Notes under the pieces: generated by a model
Database searches by the model: none
The model's input: only the letters and a program-made list of their open reading frames with translations
Told to the model about the DNA's origin: nothing
Source: Thiomicrorhabdus marina
Lineage (GTDB): Bacteria > Pseudomonadota > Gammaproteobacteria > Thiomicrospirales > Thiomicrospiraceae
Assembly (NCBI RefSeq): GCF_017571465.1
Contig: NZ_JAGETV010000006.1
Span: 62,001-126,000 of the forward strand
Direction of reading: 5' to 3'
Length of the DNA: 64,000 nucleotides
Shown: positions 36,394-46,162 of the stretch, piece by piece
How positions within the stretch are numbered: the stretch's first letter is position 1
Layout of the letters: each line of letters opens with the position of its first letter
Position numbers and translations under genes: made by a program

Positions 36394-36419
36394 GACCGAG
36401 CTCATGCTCGGTTTTTTTA
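36394..36419 (+). terminator. Terminator after rpsT
   Basis: ACCGAGC and GCTCGGT arms around AT, with A's before and T7 after; it may also serve the convergent gene. Confidence 0.85.
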
Positions 36420-36440
36420 TGCCTGTAATAAAATCGATGG

Positions 36441-38072
36441 TTACACTGGGCAAGTCATATTACCGAGTTCTTCAGTTAGCTTAAGGTTTTCTGAATAGTC
36501 AACCGGACAATCAATCAATACCACGCAGTTATCTTCGATAGCCTGCTGTAGTGTCGGCAGCAGTTGCTCCGCCGATTCAATACGATAGCCTTTTGCGCCG
36601 AAAGCGTCCGCCAATTTGATGAAATCGGGATTGGTGAAAGCGATATTGCTCTCGCGTCCAAATTGATTCATTTGCTTCCATTTAATCAGTCCATAACTGG
36701 CGTCATTCCAAATCAGCACGATAATAGGAATCTGCAATCGCACCGCGGTTTCGATTTCTTGCATATTCATCATAAAGCCGGCGTCACCGGTCACGGCAAG
36801 TGCAACGCGTTCCGGCTTAGCCAGTTTGGCAGCAATCGCGCCAGGCAACGCAATGCCCATCGATGCGAAGCCGTTAGAGATAATGCAGGTGTTTGGTGCC
36901 AGCGTTTGATACATCCGTGCCATCCACATTTTATGCGCGCCAACATCGGAAATAGCAATGTCTTCGGCATTCAATGCTTGGCGCAGGTCGTGCAAAATTT
37001 TCTGCGGTTTAATCGGGAAGCTGTCGTCTTTATCGAACTCGTGGAAATGCAGTTCAATTTCACGTTTAATTGGTAGATAAGGACTGTTGGCGTGGCGGTT
37101 ACTCTGCGCGGCAATGCCTTGCAGTGCATTACCGATATCGCCAATTAGACCGGCTTCGACAATATAGAATTCGTCTACCTCGGCCGGCTTGGAGTCGATA
37201 TGAATAATTTTCAGGTCTGGGTTTTTATTCCATAGGTACGGATGATATTCGACAATGTCGTAACCAACACAAATCACCACATCGGCGCGGTCAATACCGC
37301 AAGAAATATAGTCGTGTGCTTGTAGGCCGATGGTTCCCAAAGACAACGGATTATCGCAAGGTAGCGCTCCTTTAGCCATAAAAGTAGTGGCGACCGGAAT
37401 ATTTAACTTGGTGGCGAATTCTACCAGCGCGTGACTGGCGTTAGAGCGAATCACGCCATTACCGGCGATGATCATCGGGAACTTAGCCGCGCTGACAAGT
37501 TCGGCTGCTTGAGTGATTTTGGCGCTGTGCGCAAAAGACGGCAATGGGCTTTGGCGTTTAAGCGGTTTTTTATGGAGACGTTTTTCGGCAATGTTTTCCG
37601 GGAAATCGATAAAGCTACAACCAGGTTTTTCCGCTTCGGCGACTTTAAAGGCTTTGCGAACCACTTCTGGAATGACTTCCGGTGTCAGAATCTGCGTACT
37701 GTATTTGGTGATTGGTTCAAACAGGTTGACCAAATCCAATACTTGATGGCTTTCTTTGTGCAGGCGGTTGGAGCTTGCTTGACCGGCAATTGCGACCACT
37801 GGCGCACGATCCATATTGGCATCGGCCACACCGGTAACCAGGTTGGTTGCGCCTGGCCCGAGCGTTGACAGGCAGACACCGGCTTTTCCGGTTAAGCGAC
37901 CATAGACATCTGCCATAAAAGCGGCGCCTTGTTCGTGGCGAGTGAGAATAAATTGGATATCGCTATCGAGTAGGGCATCCATCAGGTCGAGATTTTCCTC
38001 GCCGGGAATGCCAAAAATATACTCAACCTCTTCGTTTTCCAAACAACGTACGAACAGTTCTGCCGCTTTCAT
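36441..38072 (-). CDS. Acetolactate synthase-type thiamine diphosphate enzyme (catabolic AlsS-like)
   Basis: The protein has 543 residues in three domains. The N-terminal Pyr domain has IFGIPGEENLDLMDAL, the catalytic Glu in RHEQGAAFMADVYGR and STLGPGATNLVTG. The central domain follows. The C-terminal PP domain has the GDG-type motif GDAGFMMNMQEIETA and WNDASYG. The stretches VGYDIVEYHPYLWN, DVGAHKMWMAR and CPVDYSENLKL resemble the FAD-independent catabolic (acetoin pathway) enzyme of bacilli rather than IlvB. No small regulatory subunit (ilvH) and no acetolactate decarboxylase adjoin it. Product expected to be 2-acetolactate from two pyruvates; a related decarboxylase activity cannot be excluded. 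Confidence 0.85.
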   Translation of the reverse strand: MKAAELFVRCLENEEVEYIFGIPGEENLDLMDALLDSDIQFILTRHEQGAAFMADVYGRLTGKAGVCLSTLGPGATNLVTGVADANMDRAPVVAIAGQASSNRLHKESHQVLDLVNLFEPITKYSTQILTPEVIPEVVRKAFKVAEAEKPGCSFIDFPENIAEKRLHKKPLKRQSPLPSFAHSAKITQAAELVSAAKFPMIIAGNGVIRSNASHALVEFATKLNIPVATTFMAKGALPCDNPLSLGTIGLQAHDYISCGIDRADVVICVGYDIVEYHPYLWNKNPDLKIIHIDSKPAEVDEFYIVEAGLIGDIGNALQGIAAQSNRHANSPYLPIKREIELHFHEFDKDDSFPIKPQKILHDLRQALNAEDIAISDVGAHKMWMARMYQTLAPNTCIISNGFASMGIALPGAIAAKLAKPERVALAVTGDAGFMMNMQEIETAVRLQIPIIVLIWNDASYGLIKWKQMNQFGRESNIAFTNPDFIKLADAFGAKGYRIESAEQLLPTLQQAIEDNCVVLIDCPVDYSENLKLTEELGNMTCPV

Positions 38073-38322
38073 AGGACTTCCTTTATCTCGGCAAAGAGAA
38101 TAGTCAAATTTTCATAGTCGGAAACAACTTCCTTAGGCTTTATATTGGCACAACTTAAGGGTAGATGACAGTGCATAAAACCCAAGAGTTTTTGATTTCA
38201 ATATTGATTAATTTTTGCTTGAATCCAATAAAAAACTAGATTGATGTCAGGATGGCATTAATTGCCGAGCGGAGCTCTGCTAAAATTCCCTAAAATTAAC
38301 CACTATTCTCTAGGCGATTGAG

Positions 38323-39852
38323 TTGAAAAAGATTCTAAAGGCGACGGCTACCGTCGGCAGTATGACCATGATTTCCCGCATTCTCGGATTTGTTCGTGAT
38401 GTTGTCATCGCTCGCTATTTTGGGGCAACCGCCGGTGCGGATGCGTTTTTTGTGGCTTTTAAAATTCCCAACTTTTTCCGCCGTCTGTTTGCTGAAGGGG
38501 CTTTCTCACAAGCGTTTGTTCCGGTGTTGGCGGAAGCCAAAGAGAAGCGCGGTAAGGAAGCGGTCAAGTTATTGGTCGATGCCATTAGTTATCGGCTCGG
38601 TGGAATATTGCTGTTATTGACCGCTTTTGGGGTTTTTGGTTCTTCTTTGTGGATGATGGTGTTTGCCCCGGGCTTTATGGATGAACCGGAGAAGTTTCAG
38701 CTCGCTGCGGATATGTTGGCAATTACCTTTCCGTATCTTTTACTGATTTCGTTGGTTGCCTTCTCTTCGGCGATTCTTAATACCTATAATCAGTTTGCCG
38801 TGCCCGCTTTTACGCCGGTATTTTTGAATTTGGTGTTAATTGCATTTGCGATATTTGTATCACCGCTGTTGGATGTGCCGATTATGGCGCTGGCGTGGGG
38901 GGTTCTGGTTGCTGGTGTGGTTCAGCTGTTATTTCATCTGCCGTTTCTATATAAACTTGGTTTATTGCCGCACCCGACCCGCAAAAGCGATCCAGGTGTG
39001 AGCGAAGTAAAACGCTTAATGATTCCAGCATTGTTTGGCGTTTCTGTCGCGCAAATCAATCTTTTGGTGGACACCATTCTGGCGTCGTTCTTAGTAACCG
39101 GTTCGGTCTCGTGGCTGTACTATTCCGACCGGTTGATGGAATTTCCGTTAGGGGTGTTTGGTGTCGCTTTAGCGACGGTGGTATTGCCGGGACTGTCAAA
39201 AAAAGCCGCCAACGAAAACTGGCAAGGGTTTCAGCAAGATTTGGATTCAGCATTGCGTTTGGTGTTTTTGATTGGCGTGCCGGCTATGCTCGGGCTGCTC
39301 CTGTTGGCCGAACCCTTGATTATCAGTCTGTTCTATTACGGGGCCTTTACCGCTCATGATGTTTCCATGGCAGGAGCCAGTTTAATGGCCTATTCTTTCG
39401 GTCTGCTCGGTTTTATTTTAGTGAAGATTTTGGCACCGGCTTTCTATGCGCGTAAAGATATGAAAACACCGGTTAAGGTGGCGATTGTCGCTTTGGTTAC
39501 TAATATGATTTTCAACCTGTTACTTATCGGCCCCTTTGCGCACGTTGGTCTGGCGGCAGCAACGTCTATTTCCGCCTTTATTAATGCCGGTCTGCTGTAT
39601 TGGTATCTGCGTAAACAAGACGTGTTTGCACCATTGCAAGGTTGGTCGAAAATGACGGTGCAAATTATTGCCGCCAATGTTGCCTTAATCGGCTTTTTAT
39701 TATGGCTCAATCCAGACGTTAGTGCTTGGCTGGAGTTTGATGTTTGGCATCGACTTGGCTGGTTATTGGGATTGGTGTTCGGTTCTATTGTTGTTTATGT
39801 TGTGGCATTGATTGCGGTTGGGGTTAACCCAAAACGTCTTTTGCGTAGCTAA
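38323..39852 (+). CDS. murJ: Lipid II flippase MurJ
   Basis: MurJ moves lipid II across the inner membrane for peptidoglycan synthesis. The protein has 509 residues and about 14 membrane helices. The N-terminus ATATVGSMTMISRILGFVRD, ARYFGATAGADAFFVAFKIPNFFRRLFAEGAFSQAFVP (read as two adjoining family blocks) and PLGVFGVALATVVLPGLSK are diagnostic. TTG start at 38323; the first ATG would cut into the conserved N-terminal helix. It is followed by ribF as in many gammaproteobacteria. Confidence 0.97.
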   Translation: MKKILKATATVGSMTMISRILGFVRDVVIARYFGATAGADAFFVAFKIPNFFRRLFAEGAFSQAFVPVLAEAKEKRGKEAVKLLVDAISYRLGGILLLLTAFGVFGSSLWMMVFAPGFMDEPEKFQLAADMLAITFPYLLLISLVAFSSAILNTYNQFAVPAFTPVFLNLVLIAFAIFVSPLLDVPIMALAWGVLVAGVVQLLFHLPFLYKLGLLPHPTRKSDPGVSEVKRLMIPALFGVSVAQINLLVDTILASFLVTGSVSWLYYSDRLMEFPLGVFGVALATVVLPGLSKKAANENWQGFQQDLDSALRLVFLIGVPAMLGLLLLAEPLIISLFYYGAFTAHDVSMAGASLMAYSFGLLGFILVKILAPAFYARKDMKTPVKVAIVALVTNMIFNLLLIGPFAHVGLAAATSISAFINAGLLYWYLRKQDVFAPLQGWSKMTVQIIAANVALIGFLLWLNPDVSAWLEFDVWHRLGWLLGLVFGSIVVYVVALIAVGVNPKRLLRS

Positions 39853-40018
39853 GTGAATTGCTTACTGACTGAAAAAGGTAAATAAACCGCTGACTTAGCA
39901 CTGACTTAGGTGGGGCTATCGGCTATAATCTGCTGTTTACTTTTTCCGGCGAAAATGAATCGATTCTTCGCCGATGCAATGTAACAAGGCGAACGGCGCC
40001 GTAACTGAATAGAAAACC

Positions 40019-40957
40019 ATGCAACTGATTCGCGGACTGCACAATTTAAAACGCTTTAAAGACATTTTTGCGAAAGGCTGCGTGCTGACCATCGGCAATT
40101 TTGACGGTATCCATTTAGGGCACCGTCAGGTTTTGCAGGCATTGAGCGAACAGGCACAAAATTTGAATTTGCCAAGCGTGGTCATGGTGTTCGAGCCGCT
40201 ACCAATTGAGTTTTTTGCGCCGGAAAAAGCGCCGGTTAGATTGATGAACCTGCGTGAAAAGTTGCAGGCATTCGATTCGACCCATATCGATTATGTATTG
40301 TGTGTGCGTTTCAATGCTGAGTTTGCCAATTTAAGTGCCGAGCAATTTGTACAGCAGATTTTGCTCGAAGACTTATCGGTCAAGCATGTGGTTATCGGTG
40401 ATGATTTTCGCTTTGGCAAAGAGCGTAAGGGTGACTATGCGTTTTTGCAGTCGCAAGGTGAGCAACATGGTTTTAGCGTTACCGATATGCCGACCCATTG
40501 CAAAGGACAAGAGCGTATCAGCAGCACCCGCATTCGTGCCGAGCTTGCTAAACCGAATTTGGCTGTCGTCGAGAAATTAATGGGCGCGCCGTTTGGCTTT
40601 AACGGCCGAGTGATTCATGGGCAAAAGCTGGGCAGAACCATCGGCTTTCCGACCTTGAATATCAACCCAAAGCGCATTCAGATGCCGGTGCAAGGCGTAT
40701 TTGCGGTCACGGTGGAAGGCATTGCCGATAAACCTTGGCCCGCAGTGGCGAATTTAGGTTTGCGCCCGACGGTGGACGGTATTCGCCCGTCGATTGAAGT
40801 GCACCTTTTCGATTGGGATCAGAATTTGTATGGCCGCCATATTAATGTGACGCTGTGCCAATTTATCCGTCCGGAAATGAAATTTAATGGTCTTGACGAG
40901 CTGACTGCTCAGATTCGTCAAGATGCGCAACAAGCGCGCAAGTTTTTTAGTATTTAA
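40019..40957 (+). CDS. ribF: Bifunctional riboflavin kinase / FAD synthetase
   Basis: RibF phosphorylates riboflavin to FMN and adenylates FMN to FAD. The protein has 312 residues. The N-terminal nucleotidyltransferase has TIGNFDGIHLGHRQVL, and GDDFRFGKERKGDY and ISSTRIRAEL follow. The C-terminal kinase has GRVIHGQKLGRTIGFPTLNI and a PTVDG..PSIEVHLFD block. It lies 166 bp after murJ and 47 bp before ileS, the standard order. Confidence 0.97.
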   Translation: MQLIRGLHNLKRFKDIFAKGCVLTIGNFDGIHLGHRQVLQALSEQAQNLNLPSVVMVFEPLPIEFFAPEKAPVRLMNLREKLQAFDSTHIDYVLCVRFNAEFANLSAEQFVQQILLEDLSVKHVVIGDDFRFGKERKGDYAFLQSQGEQHGFSVTDMPTHCKGQERISSTRIRAELAKPNLAVVEKLMGAPFGFNGRVIHGQKLGRTIGFPTLNINPKRIQMPVQGVFAVTVEGIADKPWPAVANLGLRPTVDGIRPSIEVHLFDWDQNLYGRHINVTLCQFIRPEMKFNGLDELTAQIRQDAQQARKFFSI

Positions 40958-41004
40958 TTATTTTGAGTCGCGGTATGACCGCTAAGTTTTAGAGAGTGAA
41001 TTGC

Positions 41005-43872
41005 ATGAGCAAAGACAGCAATCAGAAAGACTATAAACCAACTTTGAACCTACCGGAAACCGGTTTTCCGATGCGCGGCAACTTGCCGAATCGTGAGCCA
41101 AAGCAGGTAGAACAATGGTTGGCGGATGATCTATACCAAACCGTGCGCGAGCACATGGCTGGGCGACCAAAATTTATTTTGCACGATGGTCCTCCGTATG
41201 CGAACGGTAATATCCATATCGGTCATGCAGTAAACAAAGTGCTCAAAGACATGATTGTTAAGTCGAAAGGCTTTAGCGGTTTTGATGCGCCTTTTGTACC
41301 GGGTTGGGATTGTCACGGTCTGCCGATTGAACTGAATGTCGAGAAGAAAAAAGGTAAGGTTGGTCAGAAGATTGGCGCGACTGAATTCCGCCAAGAATGC
41401 CGTAACTACGCGCAAAAGCAAGTTGACGGTCAGATGGCTGATTTCCAGCGTTTGGGTGTGATGGCAGATTGGAGTAATCCTTATTTGACCAAAGATTTTA
41501 AATTCGAAGCGGACGAAATCCGTGCTTTGGCGAAAATCATCGAAAACGGTCATTTAGTCAAAGGCACCAAACCGGTTTATTGGTCTGTCGGCGGACGCTC
41601 TGCACTGGCGGAAGCGGAAGTCGAATACGAAAACAAACGCTCTAAATCGATTGATGTTCGTTTTAAAGTGGTGGATGAAGAGCAATTCTTTAAGCGTTGT
41701 CATCATGTTGAAGACCACACAGGTGAAGGGCCGCTGTCGGTGGTTATCTGGACCACTACGCCTTGGACTTTGCCGGCTAACCAAGCGGTTTCAATCAATC
41801 CTGAATTGGAATATTCCGTGGTTCAGGTCGAAGGTGAAAACGGTCCGGAGCGTCTGTTCTTAGCGGAAGCGATGATTAAAGATGCGATGGATCGTTGGGG
41901 CTTTGATACATATAAAGTGATTGCCTACGGTCGTGGTGAGCAGTTTGATTTGATTCGTCTTCAACATCCGTTCTATGAGCGAATCGTGCCGCTGATTTTA
42001 GGTGAGCACGTAACCACTGATGCGGGTACTGGCTGTGTGCATACTGCACCGGGGCATGGTGTTGAGGATTTCGAGGTCGGTAAGAAATACGACCTAGAAG
42101 TGGATTGTCCGGTAGACAATAACGGTAACTATGTTGCCGGCACGCCAATCTTTGAAGGCGAGAATGTGCTTAAGGTTGATGATCATGTGCTAGAAGTACT
42201 AAAAGAACATGCGGCCTTGGTGCATATTGAAATTATCGAGCACAGCTATCCGCACTGCTGGCGTACTAAAACGCCATTGATTTTCCGTGCCACGCCGCAA
42301 TGGTTTATCTCTATGGAACAAGCCGGTTTACGTGATGGCGCTATGAAAGCTATCCCATCTGTTCAGTGGGTTCCTGAATGGGGTCAAAACCGCATTGAAG
42401 GCATGATTGAAGGGCGTCCTGATTGGTGTATTTCGCGTCAGCGTTTCTGGGGTGTGCCGATTGCAATTTTTGTGCATAAAGTTACTGGAGAAATGCATCC
42501 TGATACCGTTGAGCTAATGAAAAAAGTGGCGGATCTGGTTGAAGAGAAATCAATCGATGCTTGGTATGACTTGGATGTGGATGCGTTCTTGGGCGCCGAA
42601 GCCGATGATTACGAGCAAGTGACGGATATTTTGGATGTGTGGTTTGACTCAGGGATTTCGCATCAAACCGTATTAAAAGAGCGTGCAGAACTTTCTGCGC
42701 CTGCGGACTTGTATCTTGAAGGTTCCGATCAGCATCGGGGGTGGTTCCAGTCTTCATTGTTAACGGCGTTGGCGACTGATGGTCAAGCGCCTTACAAGCA
42801 GGTGCTGACACATGGTTTTACCGTTGATAAAGACGGTAAGAAAATGTCGAAATCGAAAGGTAACGTGGTTGCACCGCAAGATATTTCTAATAAATATGGT
42901 GCGGACATTCTTCGTCTATGGATTTCAGCTGCGGATTACCGTTATGAAATGACGGTTTCTGATGAAATTATTAACCGTACTGCGGATTCATACCGCCGTA
43001 TTCGTAACACTGCGCGTTTCTTATTGGCGAATATCAACGGCTTTAATCCGGCAACCGATATGGTCGCTTACGAAGATTTGCTACCGCTGGACAAGTGGGC
43101 AATTGGTTTTGCCGCTAAATTGCAGGATGAGATTATTGCGGCTTATGACAGCTATAACTTCTTGGATATTTACCAAAAAGTCACGCATTTCTGCTCGATT
43201 GAGCTGGGTGCTTTCTACTTGGATGTGATTAAAGACCGCCAATACACTTGTAAAGCAGATGGCCTGGCACGTCGTTCTGCACAGACTGCGCTTTATCACA
43301 TTGTTGAAGCGATGACGCGTTGGATTGCGCCAATCTTAAGTTTCACCGCTGAAGAAATTTGGGCAGAGCTACCGGGTCAACATGAGAAAACCGTGTTTGT
43401 CACAAAGTGGTATGAAAATGATGGTTTCCAATTACTTGATGAATCGGCTGAGATGAATTCAGAGTTTTGGAGCACTATCATGAAAGTTCGCTCTGATGTT
43501 TCAAGAGAGCTCGAAAAACTTCGTAACGAAAAAGTGATTAAAGGGTCTTTGACAGCTAAAGTTACGCTTTCTTGCTATGAAACTCTTTATGAAAAATTAG
43601 TGCTACTAGGTGATGAATTACGTTTTGTATTGTTAACTTCTGAAGCAAAGCTAGTTGCGTATGCTGAAGATGCCACTATTACAAAACCTGGTTTTGTTCA
43701 AGGGACTGACTGTGACGATGTATTCATCAAAGCAGAAGCAACTAAGCATGCAAAATGTGCGCGTTGTTGGCATCACCGTGAAGAAGTGGGATCAATTGAA
43801 GGGCATGAAGATTTATGTCAGCGTTGTGTTGATAATACCGAGGGTAATGGCGAGACGCGTCATTTCGCTTAA
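41005..43872 (+). CDS. ileS: Isoleucyl-tRNA synthetase
   Basis: IleS charges tRNA-Ile. The protein has 955 residues from the ATG at 41005 (GAGAG upstream); a GTG three codons earlier is less likely. HIGH is in [16 protein letters not shown] (~residue 57), the editing domain in the middle has [17 protein letters not shown] is intact in [10 protein letters not shown] (~615), and a C-terminal zinc finger has CARCWHHR and DLCQRCVDN. This is the eubacterial type with zinc tail, sensitive to mupirocin as a family trend. The last ~450 bp are visibly more AT-rich than the 5' part. Confidence 0.98.
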   Translation: MSKDSNQKDYKPTLNLPETGFPMRGNLPNREPKQVEQWLADDLYQTVREHMAGRPKFILHDGPPYANGNIHIGHAVNKVLKDMIVKSKGFSGFDAPFVPGWDCHGLPIELNVEKKKGKVGQKIGATEFRQECRNYAQKQVDGQMADFQRLGVMADWSNPYLTKDFKFEADEIRALAKIIENGHLVKGTKPVYWSVGGRSALAEAEVEYENKRSKSIDVRFKVVDEEQFFKRCHHVEDHTGEGPLSVVIWTTTPWTLPANQAVSINPELEYSVVQVEGENGPERLFLAEAMIKDAMDRWGFDTYKVIAYGRGEQFDLIRLQHPFYERIVPLILGEHVTTDAGTGCVHTAPGHGVEDFEVGKKYDLEVDCPVDNNGNYVAGTPIFEGENVLKVDDHVLEVLKEHAALVHIEIIEHSYPHCWRTKTPLIFRATPQWFISMEQAGLRDGAMKAIPSVQWVPEWGQNRIEGMIEGRPDWCISRQRFWGVPIAIFVHKVTGEMHPDTVELMKKVADLVEEKSIDAWYDLDVDAFLGAEADDYEQVTDILDVWFDSGISHQTVLKERAELSAPADLYLEGSDQHRGWFQSSLLTALATDGQAPYKQVLTHGFTVDKDGKKMSKSKGNVVAPQDISNKYGADILRLWISAADYRYEMTVSDEIINRTADSYRRIRNTARFLLANINGFNPATDMVAYEDLLPLDKWAIGFAAKLQDEIIAAYDSYNFLDIYQKVTHFCSIELGAFYLDVIKDRQYTCKADGLARRSAQTALYHIVEAMTRWIAPILSFTAEEIWAELPGQHEKTVFVTKWYENDGFQLLDESAEMNSEFWSTIMKVRSDVSRELEKLRNEKVIKGSLTAKVTLSCYETLYEKLVLLGDELRFVLLTSEAKLVAYAEDATITKPGFVQGTDCDDVFIKAEATKHAKCARCWHHREEVGSIEGHEDLCQRCVDNTEGNGETRHFA

Positions 43873-44036
43873 TTTTCAGATTTATCTTAGGACTAGATTG
43901 GACACTTCGTTGTTGGAAAATGGTCAGCTACAATTTGTAGCCTCACATTTCCCGCCTAGAATTGCCTCAATCTATCCGCTAACCTAAATAGAAAATTATG
44001 AATACAATAGATGTTCTATAAATAAGATTTTAGTAA

Positions 44037-44067
44037 AGCCACGAGAGAAATCTGCGTGGTTTTTTTA
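44037..44067 (+). terminator. Terminator between ileS and lspA
   Basis: AGCCACG and CGTGGTT arms (one wobble) followed by T7. Confidence 0.6.
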
Positions 44068-44089
44068 TAACTTTTAAAGGCTCACGATA

Positions 44090-44578
44090 ATGACTTCGAC
44101 TGCTTTAAAAACCCTTTGGATTGCCGTTCTGGTAATCGTTATCGACCACATCACTAAATATCTTGCAGTCAGCAATTTGACTTTCGGTGAGCCGGTACCG
44201 GTGATTGATCACCTTAATTGGACACTGGCGTATAACTATGGCGCGGCCTTTAGTTTTCTGGCGGATTCCGGTGGTTGGCAGCGTTGGTTCTTTGTCGGGC
44301 TTGCCTTTGTTATGACGGCTTTCATGCTATGGTGGCTGAAAAAGTTACCGGCAAAAATAACGACTGAAGTCGTAGCGCTGAATTTGGTTATCGGCGGGGC
44401 AATTGGTAATGTGATTGATCGTATCTTAGAAGGGCGTGTTACTGATTTTATCGACTTTTATATCGGTACATGGCATTACGCAACCTTTAATATTGCTGAT
44501 GTAGCCATTTCGCTTGGCGCTGTGTTATTGATTATTTATGAACTTTTTTTTCGTAAAGAGAATAAAACTTCTGCTTAG
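44090..44578 (+). CDS. lspA: Lipoprotein signal peptidase (signal peptidase II)
   Basis: LspA removes the signal peptide from diacylated prolipoproteins. The protein has 162 residues and four membrane helices. The catalytic aspartates are in GNVIDRILEGRVTDFIDFY and FNIADVAISLG. N-terminal VIVIDHITKYLAV and the AYNYGAAFSFLAD loop are family marks. It normally follows ileS. The 391-bp spacer after it is AT-rich with no gene and no convincing promoter or terminator. Confidence 0.97.
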   Translation: MTSTALKTLWIAVLVIVIDHITKYLAVSNLTFGEPVPVIDHLNWTLAYNYGAAFSFLADSGGWQRWFFVGLAFVMTAFMLWWLKKLPAKITTEVVALNLVIGGAIGNVIDRILEGRVTDFIDFYIGTWHYATFNIADVAISLGAVLLIIYELFFRKENKTSA

Positions 44579-44969
44579 AGCTAGAATATCCTTTTTTGCA
44601 ACCTAGTGATGTATTTTGCTCGATATTGAATAGTTTATGTTTCCTTATCAAGACGTATTTGTTGCAAGATCGAGAACTTAATGCGCCTAAAGTCTATATT
44701 AGTATTGACTGAAAAATGCATTTTTAATGTTTCTATAAAAAAATATGATTAAGCTTTTTTTGTTGTAAGTTGTTGAAATTAAAGAATATTATTTTGATTT
44801 ATTTTTTGTGAGTAAAAAAAGTCGGTAAATGGTGTAGAGAATATTTACTTCATTGGTTAATATGGCCTCCGTTAAATCTGAAAGCGAGCATAAAAGCACT
44901 TAAATAGCTCGTTTTACAACAAAACAGATGAAACTCTTATTTCAAAAAGATATTCGGAGTAAATAAAAG

Positions 44970-45935
44970 ATGGCACTAAATATTCTTATCGACCAAGATA
45001 AGTCTGACAACTCAGACGCATTGTTCTCAGTAGTAAATATTCTAAAAACTAAAGCGCCTACTGGTTTCGAAGATTCTGCTTTCGGTTTCGAAGGTGAAAA
45101 TTCGACTAACATCATGGACATCATTGGCTTTGTTAAAAACGATGTACCAGCTGGTTCCTCAATTATCGATCTTGCTCACACTCTATCTCCTGCTGCTGAT
45201 CCAGTTGAGATTGTTAAAGGTAAACTATTAGGTTCGCCTACTGCTGCTGCATTTATTAGTGCTCTTGCACCTGCTAATTCGGAATCTGAATTGGGTGGTG
45301 ATGCACTAGGTGCTGTTGTTGGTCATCTGAAAACTATTCCGTTGACTGAGCCAGTTATTAACGCTTTCATTGCTAACTTTGTTGCTAATGACGGTATTGC
45401 TAGCCCAGTAACTAACCTGCTTCACGAAATCTCTCTAGGTGGCCACCTGCTTAAAGGTACTGTTCCTGCTGGAACAACACTAAGTTCAGAAGAAATGGCT
45501 GATCGTGCTGGTGAAGACTCTGTGGATAAAGTGGTTCAACTGTTCAACCACGTTACAGGTACAGAAGGTGCAATTATTCCAGGTGTATTCCCTAAAATGC
45601 TTGGTGATGACGTAATCGCAATCGCTGGTATCGCGCATGACGTAGTGCCTGCATATACTACTTTCAATGGTCTTTTAGATACCGATACTGGAATTATTGG
45701 TTCTATGGTTCCTGCTGGAGGTTTAGGCGGCCTTGGTGATCTAGGCGGTCTTGGTCTAACTGATATGCTAGATCTTGGAGGCGCTAACCCGCTAGACGGT
45801 CTTCTAGGTGGCCTAACTGGTGGTTCTGGAAGCGCATCTGCTGAAGCGTCTGCGTCTGATGGCGGTATTTTGGCAATCCTTGATTTAGGCGGCAATGCAC
45901 TTGATCTGGGTAGCATGCTAGATCTAGGTCTGTAA
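44970..45935 (+). CDS. Unrecognised Gly/Leu/Asp-rich protein with VPAG motifs
   Basis: I do not recognise this 321-residue protein. It has no signal peptide, no clear membrane helix and no cysteine. VPAG occurs at residues ~59, ~165 and ~247 (with a related VVPAY at ~226), hinting at three diverged repeats. The C-terminal ~75 residues are rich in Gly, Leu and Asp, with LGGLGDLGGLG and LDLGG repeats, a Ser/Ala-rich linker GSGSASAEASASDGG and the end LDLGSMLDLGL. Codon choice (cta, ggt, gct, cgt) is like the porins and ribosomal genes, so high expression is likely. A terminator follows, then a retention-module-like gene. A type I secreted or surface/matrix protein is possible; this is a guess. 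Confidence 0.8.
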   Translation: MALNILIDQDKSDNSDALFSVVNILKTKAPTGFEDSAFGFEGENSTNIMDIIGFVKNDVPAGSSIIDLAHTLSPAADPVEIVKGKLLGSPTAAAFISALAPANSESELGGDALGAVVGHLKTIPLTEPVINAFIANFVANDGIASPVTNLLHEISLGGHLLKGTVPAGTTLSSEEMADRAGEDSVDKVVQLFNHVTGTEGAIIPGVFPKMLGDDVIAIAGIAHDVVPAYTTFNGLLDTDTGIIGSMVPAGGLGGLGDLGGLGLTDMLDLGGANPLDGLLGGLTGGSGSASAEASASDGGILAILDLGGNALDLGSMLDLGL

Positions 45936-45961
45936 TCAATAGAATAATTTCTATTTGATTT

Positions 45962-45992
45962 TGAAAAAGGCTCCCTTGTGGAGCCTTTTTTG
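45962..45992 (+). terminator. Terminator after the VPAG protein gene
   Basis: AAAAAGGCTCC and GGAGCCTTTTT arms around CTTGT, followed by T. Confidence 0.88.
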
Positions 45993-46162
45993 TAACTTAA
46001 CGTCTTTTCTTATCTTACGATTTTTTCTATATAAATCAGCGCTTATCTGCTCTCGTTTTTTATCTTTACTGTACTTGGGGACAATATTAATTTGTTTGTC
46101 TTTTGCGTACTATTGTCAGTAAATAAAGCTTACTTGCTATGTTTGAGATTAAGGAGATGCTC

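Noticed and set aside
36564-37076. 170-codon plus-strand frame opposite the acetolactate synthase gene
   Set aside because: The minus-strand protein has all thiamine-enzyme motifs; the opposite frame is a shadow.
40019-40957. FMN riboswitch control of ribF
   Set aside because: The 60-bp leader is too short and shows no RFN-element conserved blocks.
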